From the NCBI GenBank assembly GCA_963771545.1, contig CAVYTX010000002.1, positions 1,550,001-1,614,000 on the forward strand: 64,000 nucleotides of DNA. Direction: 5' to 3'. This DNA comes from CAKZLS01 sp963771545. GTDB taxonomy: Bacteria; Pseudomonadota; Alphaproteobacteria; Rhodospirillales; Defluviicoccaceae. The notes beneath the pieces were generated by a model that had not been told where the DNA came from, made no database searches, and was given only the letters and a program-made list of their open reading frames with translations. The translations under genes were made by a program, and so were the position numbers. Positions 43,590 to 51,634 of this stretch are shown piece by piece; positions within the stretch are counted from its first letter, which is position 1; every line of letters starts with the position of its first letter.

Positions 43590-44891
43590 TCAGTTGCCCA
43601 AAAGCAGGTTCGGCAGCCACAGAGCGACGGCCGGCACATAGGTCGTGATAAGAAGCGCAGGCAGCCAGGCACAGCCGATGAGAACCAGCGCGGGTCCCAT
43701 CGTCTCGTTGATCTTCGCCTTGGCGATCCGCGTCGACAGGTAAAGCAGCGGCGCGGTGGGCGGGGTGATGTTGCCCATGCCCAGATTGACCCCCAGGATT
43801 GCCGCGAAGTGGATTGGATCAACACCGATCTCGACCGCAACCGGCAACAGGATCGGCGTTGACAGCAGCACGCCGCTGACATCGTCCATCAGCATGCCGA
43901 CGATGATCATGAAGAGGTTGAGCATCAGCATGATGATGAGCGGATTTTCCGACACGCTCCGCAGACTGCCCAGGATGACCTCCGGCAGTTCCTCGAAGAT
44001 GAAGAGACGGCTCAGGATCATCACGACGAACAGCATGACCATCACCACCCCGGTGGTCACGGCGGTTTCCACCAGCACGTCGGCGAAGCTCCGCAGCGTC
44101 AGCCCGCGATAGATCAGAAAGCCGACCGGGATCGCGTAGAACGCCGCGACGCCTGCAGCCTCGGTGGGGGTCATCAGCCCGCCGTAGATACCTCCAAGGA
44201 TGATAATCGGCATCAGCAGTGCAGGCGTGGCGCGAAAGGTTTGCCGTGCCGTGGTGGCGATCACCTGGGCCGGCGGCGCGGGGTCGTTCATCTTCAGGTT
44301 GCGGTTGTTACGCAGCATGATGAGATTGGTCAGCGCCAAAAGGACCGCCACGATGATGCCGGGCACCACGGTTGCTAGGAAGCATTTCAGCACCGAAAGC
44401 TGCGCGATCCAGGCGTAAAGGATCATCAGCGCGCTTGGCGGGATCAGCAGGCCCAGCGGTCCCGAGCAGGCCATGAGCGCCGCGCTATGGCCCACGGGAT
44501 AGCCGCGCTCGGCAAGCTTGGGGAACATCACCGTCCCGATGCAGGACAGCGTCGCCGCCGCGCTGCCCGAGATCGCGCCGAACACGGCGCTGGCGATCAC
44601 GGCCGCCACACCCAGCCCGCCCCGCAGCCGCCCGAAGATGGTCTCGGCGATGCCAACGAGGGGATCGGCGATGCGCCCCTTCTCCATCAACCCGCCCGAG
44701 AGGATGAAGAGCGGAATGGCCAGCAGAACGACGGTGTTCATCTTGCTGTAGCCGACCGGGATCAGCGTGTTGGGGCTGTAGCCGCCGGCATAGACCAGAA
44801 ACACCGTGGCCGCGCCGAAGGCGAAGGGCACCGCGACGCCGATGACCAGCGTGAAAAGAAGGATAAGCAGGGCGACAATTACGATTTCCAT
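43590..44891 (-). CDS. dctM: TRAP transporter large permease
   Basis: 433 residues, about twelve membrane helices. The conserved region PLFILSGGLMEKGRIADPLV, AAVIASAVFGAISGSAAATLSCIG, and GMGNITPPTAPLLYLSTRI is typical of DctM. With DctQ and DctP it imports an organic acid or zwitterion using a sodium gradient. It lies three bases after dctQ and five before the enolase-type gene. Substrate unknown, but downstream genes suggest a methylated amine or betaine. Confidence 0.95.
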   Translation of the reverse strand: MEIVIVALLILLFTLVIGVAVPFAFGAATVFLVYAGGYSPNTLIPVGYSKMNTVVLLAIPLFILSGGLMEKGRIADPLVGIAETIFGRLRGGLGVAAVIASAVFGAISGSAAATLSCIGTVMFPKLAERGYPVGHSAALMACSGPLGLLIPPSALMILYAWIAQLSVLKCFLATVVPGIIVAVLLALTNLIMLRNNRNLKMNDPAPPAQVIATTARQTFRATPALLMPIIILGGIYGGLMTPTEAAGVAAFYAIPVGFLIYRGLTLRSFADVLVETAVTTGVVMVMLFVVMILSRLFIFEELPEVILGSLRSVSENPLIIMLMLNLFMIIVGMLMDDVSGVLLSTPILLPVAVEIGVDPIHFAAILGVNLGMGNITPPTAPLLYLSTRIAKAKINETMGPALVLIGCAWLPALLITTYVPAVALWLPNLLLGN

Positions 44892-44894
44892 GGC

Positions 44895-45383
44895 TCAGAC
44901 CTCGTTGCCCGTGTCCAACGGCTGGCCCTGCACCCGATTCCAGAAATGGACGAGGGCATGCAGCGTCATCAGAACGAAACCTACGGTGATCGCCGATTGC
45001 GGCACGAGTAGCGGGATCTTCCAGCCCGGCGTGATCGGCCAGCGCTCGATCGAGAACTTGACCAGAAGGAAGCTCCAGTAGGTGAGCACGAAAAGCACCA
45101 CGATTTCGATCGTATCGCGCAGGAAACCGAGCGCCCGTGCCGCCGCAGTGTCGCCCAGCCAGGCCGAGATGAAATCAGCCTCGATATGCGAGCGCTCGTA
45201 TGAGCCTATGGCCCCGCCGATGAAGTAGAGCCAGAAAGCGAAGATCATCAGGATTTCCTCTGCCCCGTAGAAATCCACCGCAAAAAGATAGCGGGCCAGG
45301 AACGCGGCCACGACGATGATCATGATCGCCAGGTTGCAAATGATGAGAATGGTTCTCTCGGCCTGAACAAGATAGCGCAGCAT
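44895..45383 (-). CDS. dctQ: TRAP transporter small permease
   Basis: 162 residues from ATG 45383. Four hydrophobic helices with the DctQ pattern AEEILMIFAFWLYFIGGAIG, YERSHIEADFI, and SFLLVKFSIERWPITPGW. It forms the small membrane subunit of the TRAP system. The gap to dctP is 117 bases; the ORF frame upstream is non-coding. Confidence 0.93.
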   Translation of the reverse strand: MLRYLVQAERTILIICNLAIMIIVVAAFLARYLFAVDFYGAEEILMIFAFWLYFIGGAIGSYERSHIEADFISAWLGDTAAARALGFLRDTIEIVVLFVLTYWSFLLVKFSIERWPITPGWKIPLLVPQSAITVGFVLMTLHALVHFWNRVQGQPLDTGNEV

Positions 45384-45500
45384 TTTTCCCTCCAAGAGGT
45401 TAGGCGCCCTTCCGGGTGGAAATCGGATGAGCCAGGGGACGCCGCCGTTCAAGGTCCGCGCCCGGCATCTACCAGGCACGGACCAGCTGCATTGGCGGTC

Positions 45501-46496
45501 TTATTCCACGTCGGATTTCAGGCAGGCAACTAGGTCCGCCCCGAAGCGTTCTTCCAGCGCCGGCCAGGCGGAAGCGCGCACGTCAGCCACAAATTTCTCG
45601 GCCTCCGGGCCAGAGAAATCGTCAACCTTGATTCCGGCTTCGGTAAGCTTGGCGAGGAATTCGTTGTCCTCTGCCTCGGCCCGGCTCACCGCGTCCACGG
45701 CAGCCTTGGCCAGCGCGTCCTCGACAACCTTCTGCTGCACTGGCGTGAGCTTCTCCCAGGTCTTCTCGCTCATCACATAGGCCGTTGCCTCGACATAGGC
45801 GCGGTACGGGATGAACTCTTTCACGATGTCGCGAAAGCCCGTGTAGTTCAGCGCCGCGGTGCCGCCGATCCAGCCATCAGCAACGCCGGTCTGAAGCGCG
45901 GGGTAGAGGTCCGCATAGGCAATGGTGGTGCCGCGAAATCCCATGGCCCTGGCACCGGCACTGAAGGTGTCGATCGGGGGCACACGGATCAGCACGCCCT
46001 TGTCGACGCCCGCCTCGAACAGGTGCTCGGCCGGCTTGGTCAGCGCCACGCCAATAAAGCCCTCGGGCACGATGCCCATGAGCCGCACGCCCAACTTGGC
46101 CTGGATGTCGCCATAGGCCTTGTAGAAGCACGAGCCCGGCGAGTAGATGCGGCGCATTTCGTCATAGTTCGAGACGAGGAAGGGGAAGAAGTTCGACTCG
46201 AGGTTGGGGTCAAGCTGGCTCGGCACCGAAAGATGCGCGATGTCGACGTTGCCGCGAATCACATCCTCGTAGACCAGCGTGTAGTCGCCAAGCTGGTTCG
46301 AGGGGAATACCTTGGCTGAGAGGCCGACATCGGCGCTCTTGATCGTATCGGCAATCTCCTTCAGGGCGATTGTAGCGGGGTGGTCGGTCGCGTGCTGCCC
46401 CGAGATGCGCAGCCGGGTGTCGGCGAGCGACGGCGCGGCGGCCGAGATTGCGACGAGCGCCGTCGCAGTAAGAGCAAAAAGCGTATTCTTGGTCAT
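45501..46496 (-). CDS. dctP: TRAP transporter substrate-binding protein
   Basis: 331 residues with a Sec signal peptide (LFALTATALVAISAAAPSLA then DTRLRISGQ). The DctP fold is supported by HPATIALKEIADTIKSADVG, VFPSNQLGDYTLVYEDVIRG, and the arginine-containing GVLIRVPPIDTFSAGARAMG. The periplasmic protein captures the ligand for the DctQM permease. First gene of the long catabolic operon. Three direct repeats lie just upstream and probably bind the divergent GlxA-type regulator. Confidence 0.94.
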   Translation of the reverse strand: MTKNTLFALTATALVAISAAAPSLADTRLRISGQHATDHPATIALKEIADTIKSADVGLSAKVFPSNQLGDYTLVYEDVIRGNVDIAHLSVPSQLDPNLESNFFPFLVSNYDEMRRIYSPGSCFYKAYGDIQAKLGVRLMGIVPEGFIGVALTKPAEHLFEAGVDKGVLIRVPPIDTFSAGARAMGFRGTTIAYADLYPALQTGVADGWIGGTAALNYTGFRDIVKEFIPYRAYVEATAYVMSEKTWEKLTPVQQKVVEDALAKAAVDAVSRAEAEDNEFLAKLTEAGIKVDDFSGPEAEKFVADVRASAWPALEERFGADLVACLKSDVE

Positions 46497-46514
46497 TGGT
46501 ATCTCCTCCTCGTT

Positions 46515-46589
46515 GGTGACGTACGCAATCTCTTGGTCACGCTTGCTGGTAACGTGCGCAATTTCTTATTTACGGTATGGTAACGCGCC
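46515..46589. promoter_or_regulatory. Three direct GGTRACGYRCG repeats, probable regulator sites
   Basis: GGTGACGTACGCAATCTCTT (46515-46534), GGTAACGTGCGCAATTTCTT (46548-46567) and a shorter GGTAACGCGCC (46579-46589) lie in the dctP-regulator intergenic region at spacings of 33 and 31 bases, about three helical turns. Direct repeats of this size are common operators of AraC-family regulators, which agrees with the divergent gene at 46660. Confidence 0.65.
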
Positions 46590-46659
46590 GTCGACGGCCC
46601 GACTTGAACAAATCTCAAATCCTTTTGAACGGAGCCGAGCGATCCGTTAATCTTCGGCG

Positions 46660-47721
46660 ATGTCGACCACGCCTCAAATAGAGGTCGTGTTCCCGCGCCC
46701 CGTCGATTTGCCGGTGCGAGAACCTGAGTTGCGGGTCGGATTCTTGCTGGCCCCCCGGTTTTCGCTGCTGCCAGTGGCCAGCTTTCTGGACGCGTTGCGC
46801 CATGCGGCTGACGAGGCGGATTTCAGCCGCCAGATCTACTGTAGCTGGAAGATCGTGGGGCGGAAGGAGGCCGAGACCGTGGAGGCGAGTTGCGGCCTCG
46901 CAGTGCAGGTAGATACCGCGTTTCCAGATCCTCGCGATTTTGACCACTTGGTCGTAGCAGGCGGGCAGCTGCCTCAATGCCTGGAGATCGGGGAGGACAA
47001 ACTCGCCTACATCCGAAGTGCGCAACACGCAGGTGTCGGCCTTGTCGGCATCTGCACGGGGGGGTTCTTGTTGGCGAAATCGGGCGTCATGGACGGGCAC
47101 CGCTGCGCCGTGCATGTGGAGCATGACCGTCAGATGCGCGCTCTTTTTCCCAATGTCACGACCGTGACCGACCAGATCATCGTTTCTGACAAGGGCATTC
47201 TTACCTGCCCGGGCGGCAGCAGCGCACTCGATCTGGCTCTTTCGCTCATCCGCACCCAATGTGGGCGATCGCGGGCGGTGAAGGCACTGACCTCGCTGAT
47301 GGTCGGCCGCGGTCGGATGGCGGAACTCGCTCCTGACCATGAATACGCCTATCTCACGACCTGTGGGCACCAGAAGGTGGAGCAGGCGATCGGGATGATG
47401 GTCAGCCATCTCTCGACTCCCTTTCGGATAGCCGACCTCGCAGACAGGCTGAACATAACGGAGAGTGGCCTTCAAGCCGCTTTCTTACATCAGGCCGGGA
47501 CAGGTCCCCAAGAGGTCTGGCGAAATATCCGGCTGACCTATGGACGATGGCTGCTGCTCAACGGCAACCGGTCCGTGACTGAGATCGCCTTCGAATGCGG
47601 CTTTGCAGATGCTGCGCATTTCAACCGTTGGTTCAAACGCAAGTTCCGGCAGACCCCCTCCGCATTCAGAGCGGCGAGATGGGACGCTGCCGGTTCTGCG
47701 GACAAAGAGCCAAAATCGTGA
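46660..47721 (+). CDS. GlxA-family transcriptional regulator (DJ-1/PfpI plus AraC DNA-binding domain)
   Basis: 353 residues. The N-terminal DJ-1/PfpI-like domain has VGFLLAPRFSLLPVASFLDA and GLVGICTGGFLLAKSGVMDG. The C-terminal AraC helix-turn-helix pair is at FRIADLADRLNITESGLQAA and VTEIAFECGFADAAHFNRWF. Relatives such as GbdR and SouR respond to glycine betaine or sarcosine in Pseudomonas, which matches the sarcosine oxidase operon next door. The start at 46660 leaves 163 bases to dctP, holding the repeats. A 78-residue ORF overlaps its stop by four bases. Confidence 0.92.
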   Translation: MSTTPQIEVVFPRPVDLPVREPELRVGFLLAPRFSLLPVASFLDALRHAADEADFSRQIYCSWKIVGRKEAETVEASCGLAVQVDTAFPDPRDFDHLVVAGGQLPQCLEIGEDKLAYIRSAQHAGVGLVGICTGGFLLAKSGVMDGHRCAVHVEHDRQMRALFPNVTTVTDQIIVSDKGILTCPGGSSALDLALSLIRTQCGRSRAVKALTSLMVGRGRMAELAPDHEYAYLTTCGHQKVEQAIGMMVSHLSTPFRIADLADRLNITESGLQAAFLHQAGTGPQEVWRNIRLTYGRWLLLNGNRSVTEIAFECGFADAAHFNRWFKRKFRQTPSAFRAARWDAAGSADKEPKS

Positions 47722-47954
47722 CCAGGAAACTGGGGAGTGGATTTGACGAGACGGACACACGGTTCATTGACCGCGCGCTGATCTTCGCGGGCGTGTCTCA
47801 AGCGCCGGAGGCCCTGGCCGAGCGGTTCATCCTCGAGATGAAGAGCGCCGGTCGCCTTGTCTGCGTCCATGAACAGCCGGGTTTTGCGCGCCACTATGGC
47901 GAAGCACGGCGGTGTGCCGAGGAGGGGTTTCTCCAGTTCGGGGGTGACGCTTAG
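47718..47954 (+). CDS. Hypothetical 78-residue protein after the regulator
   Basis: GTG 47718 overlaps the regulator stop (GTGA), which suggests a coupled gene. The product has DTRFIDRALIFAGVSQAPEA, AERFILEMKSAGRLVCVHEQ and a GYAEARR-type acidic end; no family recognised. The same reading frame continues past TAG 47952-47954 through 48224 (MTSLRYARHCGLRRAGLSVA follows), so the gene may be split by this stop. Function unknown. Confidence 0.5.
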   Translation: MTRKLGSGFDETDTRFIDRALIFAGVSQAPEALAERFILEMKSAGRLVCVHEQPGFARHYGEARRCAEEGFLQFGGDA

Positions 47955-48229
47955 GAAGAGGCAATCGAAGTTTCCGCGCCGCGCGCGCCTGCGGCCCGCC
48001 CGGACATTCTCCATGCCATCGAGATGACGTCCCTGCGCTATGCACGCCACTGCGGTCTGCGCCGGGCGGGGCTCTCCGTTGCGGATTGGGCGCTTTGGCC
48101 GGTGAGGATCTCGGTGCTTCCTGGTCTTGGATGTATTGGTACGATCGTCCTCGCCATCACCCTCGGTGCGCCCATCGTTGGACACCCGCTCAAACTCTTT
48201 GGCGATTTCTCCGTCGAGCTATGAAGCAA
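47955..48229. other. Boundary region between catabolic block and recombinase cassette
   Basis: No complete gene. The plus-strand frame that continues from the 78-residue ORF encodes about 90 more codons (48024-48224 if started at ATG), with a coding-like first half and a hydrophobic second half. It ends a few bases before the tRNA-fMet fragment, so the junction of the island probably lies here. Confidence 0.4.
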
Positions 48230-48279
<50 letters not shown>

Positions 48280-48303
48280 TTACCGACGCGGCCGTCATCC
48301 CAA

Positions 48304-48882
48304 TCAGTCCGCCCAAGGCCTAACGGCCCACCATTCCGGCCAACGGACCTTGCGCGGCGTGCGCGTGGCCTTGACCACCGCTTGCTGGTCTTCTGGCGTC
48401 AGCCGCCGGGTGCCGAGGCGCGAGAGGGCAGCCTCGACAATCCAGGGTTCGAGAGCCATTCGGGCCGTTTCCCGATAACGATCGAACTTCCTCGCGATAC
48501 GGAGAGGCTCAAGCGCCGAATTGACGCTGCCCGGGCGGACGATGATGCTCTGAATAATGAGCTCGTCGTTCGTGCGGTTCTTCAGTTGGCTGTGTCGAGC
48601 TTCCTCAATGGCCGTCATTGCCGCCCGCGCAGCAGCGCCATCACCCTGGAGGCCCTGTTTGGTGATGTGCAGGAGAAAGGCTTCCGCTGCGGTGACGCGT
48701 CGCCCAATACCATCTTCCCGGATCGTCACCATCTGTCCGAGCACGGCCTCATGGGGTGGCTCAAGTTTCCGGCCGCGGGGACGGCCGCGAGGGTTGCCGC
48801 TCGCGCCTTTGCGGAACCGGGTCGAGGCGGGAGGCCTCCCGTATCCGCCGCGCAAACCACCATCCTCCCTATTGTCGCTCAT
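48304..48882 (-). CDS. DUF5681 protein
   Basis: 192 residues. The N-terminus has STRFRKGASGNPRGRPRGR, the defining (F)xxGxSGNPxGRPxG motif of DUF5681, then a helical region (VTAAEAFLLHITKQGLQGDG) and a C-terminal basic tail. The family is found in phages and mobile elements, often near methyltransferases and small terminase-like proteins; DNA packaging or binding is suspected. It overlaps the upstream DUF5681 gene by four bases, in an operon with the ParB-methyltransferase. Confidence 0.85.
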   Translation of the reverse strand: MSDNREDGGLRGGYGRPPASTRFRKGASGNPRGRPRGRKLEPPHEAVLGQMVTIREDGIGRRVTAAEAFLLHITKQGLQGDGAAARAAMTAIEEARHSQLKNRTNDELIIQSIIVRPGSVNSALEPLRIARKFDRYRETARMALEPWIVEAALSRLGTRRLTPEDQQAVVKATRTPRKVRWPEWWAVRPWAD

Positions 48883-49446
48883 TCCGCGCTTCCCCGCGGC
48901 CAGCGGAGCGTATCGGCGTCACGGGTGCAGCGCCTGATCTCGGAAGCGTCCTTCTCGGTGAGCTTTTGTCCGCCGCGGCGCCGGCTGAGTGCAGCCTGCA
49001 CGGCCCAGGGTTCCAACAGTAGCCGCTCCCCATCAAAGTCTGATCCTTGGAACCGCGGATCGGGGCACGCGATGCCGATGATCAGCATCGCCTTGTCGGC
49101 GTTTTCCGGATCGGTCTCCATGCGCTCCTCGACCCGTGTCTTCTTTTTCCGCTCCTTGCCGGCGAGGTACTTCTCACGCTTTGCGATCATCCTCAGAACC
49201 TCGCTTCGCGCCGGCTTGTTGCCCGCGATTGCGTTCTTGTAGGTCTGATGCCGAAGCGCTTCCTCCACCGTGACTTCGCGAGGCCCGCCGCCTTGCGTGA
49301 CCGTGAGCGTCCTGTCGATCACGATGTCAAAGGCAGACGCGGCCTTTGTGGTGTCCGCTTTCGGACGTCCTCTCGGGTTGCCGCTCTGGCCCTTCCTGAA
49401 ATCGGCCGTCCTTTGGCGGGCGTCCCGGCCCCGGCTTCTCGCTCAT
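48879..49446 (-). pseudogene. Second DUF5681 protein, frameshifted near the N-terminus
   Basis: ATG 49446 overlaps the methyltransferase stop (ATGA) and begins MSEKPGPGRPPKDGRF. The motif GQSGNPRGRPKADTTKAASA then lies in the next frame, which continues intact to 48879 (ALRHQTYKNAIAGNKPARSE and RLLLEPWAVQAALSRRRGG). A single extra G in the GGG around 49390-49392 explains the shift. The two DUF5681 genes are paralogous in layout but differ in sequence. Either an assembly error or a recent mutation. Confidence 0.75.
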
Positions 49447-50726
49447 GCCGACCGTTCCTCTGCGAGCCGCGGCTCTTCGCCCGTCATCGCCATCCAGCGG
49501 TCAATCGCTACGTCCACATAGGCCGGGTCGATGTCGAGACCACGGAACCGACGGCCGCTGCGCTCGGCGGCGATGAGCGTGGTTCCCGAACCAAGGAAGA
49601 TGTCGAGCACCAACTCGCCCCTTCGTGTCACGTCCTGGATGGCATCGGCGACGAGGGCGGTGGGTTTTACCGTCGGGTGGAGCGCAAGATCCTCACGCCG
49701 GCTGCCTGCCATCGAATTGACCGAGGCGTAGTCCCAAACATTGGTCCGGTTACGACCATGCCTTCCCAGTTCGACGGCGTTGACATGGGGCGCATCCCCC
49801 ACCTTGTAGACGAAAATAAGCTCGTGCTTCGAACGATAGAGAGAGCCCATGCCCGCGTTCGACTTGTTCCAGACACAGAGGTTGAGAAGTCGGCCATAGA
49901 TCTCGCCGCCGACGGCCGACACGGCATCCATGTGCCGCCAGTCCATGCAGACGAAGTGGACGGCGCCATCGCGGGAGACCTGTGCTGAAGCGCCGAGTGT
50001 TTCGGTGAGGAAGGCCCGGAACACCGCGTCGCTCATCTCGCCCGAGGCCATCGCGAACTCGCGGTGCCGGCCGCGGGCGTTGGCGTGGCCGTTAATGCGG
50101 ACATTGTAAGGCGGATCGAGGAAAGCCGCGTCGACCTTCGCACCGTCGCCGATAACGGATTGAATGAACGCCAGATCCCGTCCGTCGCCGCAGCCGATCC
50201 GGTGGTGGTCGTCGCCAAGGATCCAGATGTCACCCGGCCTTGTCCGCGGCGCAGGAGGGACCGCGGGGATGACCTCGTCTTCCGGGTCCGGCGAATCCGC
50301 GAGGATCACGTCGATCTCGCCGGTCGAGAAGCCGGTGATCGAGAGGTCGAGATCGATATCCATCGCCGAGAGATCGCCGAGTTCGAGCTTCAGGAGATCG
50401 ATATCCCAGCCGGCACCCAGCGCGATCTTGTTGTCGGCAAGTCGGAGCGCGCGCTTCTGCGCGTTCGAGAGTCCGGATAGAGCGATCGTCGGCACCTCGG
50501 AGAGTCCCAGGGCCTTGGCCGCCAGCAACCGGCCATGGCCGGCGATGATCGAGCCGTCCGGGTCGATCAGCAGCGGGTTGGTGAAACCGAACTCGCGGAT
50601 CGAGACCGCGATCTGGTCGAGCTGGCGCCTCGGGTGCGTCCTCGCATTGCGCGGATCGGGAACAAGGCTGCCAATCGGCCGATAGACGACGGTCAGCGGG
50701 GTGCGGGATAGGGACTGTGCTTCCAT
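49443..50726 (-). CDS. ParB-domain DNA methyltransferase
   Basis: 427 residues from ATG 50726; the frame extends to a TTG at 50750. The N-terminal ParB/Srx-like domain has PDPRNARTHPRRQLDQIAVS, GFTNPLLIDPDGSIIAGHGR and LALGLSEVPTI-type residues. The methyltransferase part contains AAFLDPPYNVRINGH (DPPY catalytic motif) and LVLDIFLGSGTTLIAAERSG (SAM-binding). It probably methylates adenine N6 or cytosine N4. No cognate restriction endonuclease is seen, so it is likely an orphan modification enzyme of the mobile unit. It is divergent from the DUF3489 gene, with about 200 bases between. Confidence 0.92.
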   Translation of the reverse strand: MEAQSLSRTPLTVVYRPIGSLVPDPRNARTHPRRQLDQIAVSIREFGFTNPLLIDPDGSIIAGHGRLLAAKALGLSEVPTIALSGLSNAQKRALRLADNKIALGAGWDIDLLKLELGDLSAMDIDLDLSITGFSTGEIDVILADSPDPEDEVIPAVPPAPRTRPGDIWILGDDHHRIGCGDGRDLAFIQSVIGDGAKVDAAFLDPPYNVRINGHANARGRHREFAMASGEMSDAVFRAFLTETLGASAQVSRDGAVHFVCMDWRHMDAVSAVGGEIYGRLLNLCVWNKSNAGMGSLYRSKHELIFVYKVGDAPHVNAVELGRHGRNRTNVWDYASVNSMAGSRREDLALHPTVKPTALVADAIQDVTRRGELVLDIFLGSGTTLIAAERSGRRFRGLDIDPAYVDVAIDRWMAMTGEEPRLAEERSA

Positions 50727-50927
50727 AGCGATTAGTTCATTTAGGGTCAATGATCATATTATTCACAATATATGGTGTCCAAACGGCCATTTGCAACCTT
50801 TCGCCGGCACCATAAGATTATGACTGGACTTCGGCCTGGAACAGAGCGTTGCTGTCTCCGCGCCCGGCAGTCCGGGCTCTGTCCGGTAGCGGCGACGCGG
50901 CGTCGCCGATGTCCTAGGGAGAGACCC

Positions 50928-51221
50928 ATGATTGCCAAAGAGAAGAGCCCGAACCGAACGATGCCCCCCAAGGCACGACGGAAAGTCAGTGCCACGGAAG
51001 ATCGGTCCCGAGACCGGACACTGCCGACGAAGCTCGACCGGATGGTCATGCAATTGATGCGGCCGGAGGGGGCCAGCCTTGCCGAGCTGGCCACTGTAAC
51101 CGGCTGGCAAGTGCACTCGGTCCGGGGCGCGCTCGCTGGATCCCTGAAAAAGAAGGGACACGTCATCCTGTCGGAGAGGATCGAAGGTGAGCGCCGCTAC
51201 CGGATCGGAGAGAGGGGGTGA
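50928..51221 (+). CDS. DUF3489 protein
   Basis: 97 residues from ATG 50928, with AGGGAGAG upstream. A basic disordered N-terminus leads to KLDRMVMQLMRPEGASLAEL, ATVTGWQVHSVRGALAG and ERRYRIG, a winged-helix-like fold typical of DUF3489. The family is found next to DUF2924 and serine recombinase genes in alphaproteobacterial islands. Its stop overlaps the DUF2924 GTG start. Probably DNA-binding; a regulator or recombination accessory is likely. Confidence 0.85.
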   Translation: MIAKEKSPNRTMPPKARRKVSATEDRSRDRTLPTKLDRMVMQLMRPEGASLAELATVTGWQVHSVRGALAGSLKKKGHVILSERIEGERRYRIGERG

Positions 51222-51634
51222 ACCGCCCGGTTGACATTGCAGGTACGATCGAGGCGCTCGAGCGCCTCGATCTCGAAGGCCTGCGCGCACTGTGGCGCAA
51301 ACGCTACGGCCTGCCGCCGCGGCTCCGGTCCATCGAGCTTCTGCGCCTCAGCTTGGCCTGGCGTCTACAGGCAGACGCGATGGGCAGGCTCGACCGCGAG
51401 ACCCGGCGGCATCTGAAGCGTCGGGGTCGGGTCAGGGCCGAGGGACTGGAGTTGGGGATCGGCGCGAAGCTCCGCCGCAACTGGCAGGGGCAGACCGTCG
51501 AGATGGTCGTCGAGGAAGACGGTTTCCGATGGAACGGCCGAACGTATCGGAGCCTCTCCGCGGCGGCCACGGCCATCGCGGGATCCCGCTGGAACGGGCC
51601 ACGCTTCTTCGGTCTGAGAGACACGGACGGATGA
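51218..51634 (+). CDS. DUF2924 protein
   Basis: 138 residues from GTG 51218. It has LERLDLEGLRALWRKRYGLP, PPRLRSIELLRLSLAWRLQA, and the C-terminal EEDGFRWNGRTYRSLSAAAT followed by GSRWNGPRFFGL, which are hallmark features of DUF2924. The latter resembles a small DNA-binding fold with the RWNGPxFFG motif. Overlaps of four bases on both sides show a three-gene translational unit with DUF3489 and the recombinase. Function unknown. Confidence 0.88.
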   Translation: MNRPVDIAGTIEALERLDLEGLRALWRKRYGLPPRLRSIELLRLSLAWRLQADAMGRLDRETRRHLKRRGRVRAEGLELGIGAKLRRNWQGQTVEMVVEEDGFRWNGRTYRSLSAAATAIAGSRWNGPRFFGLRDTDG

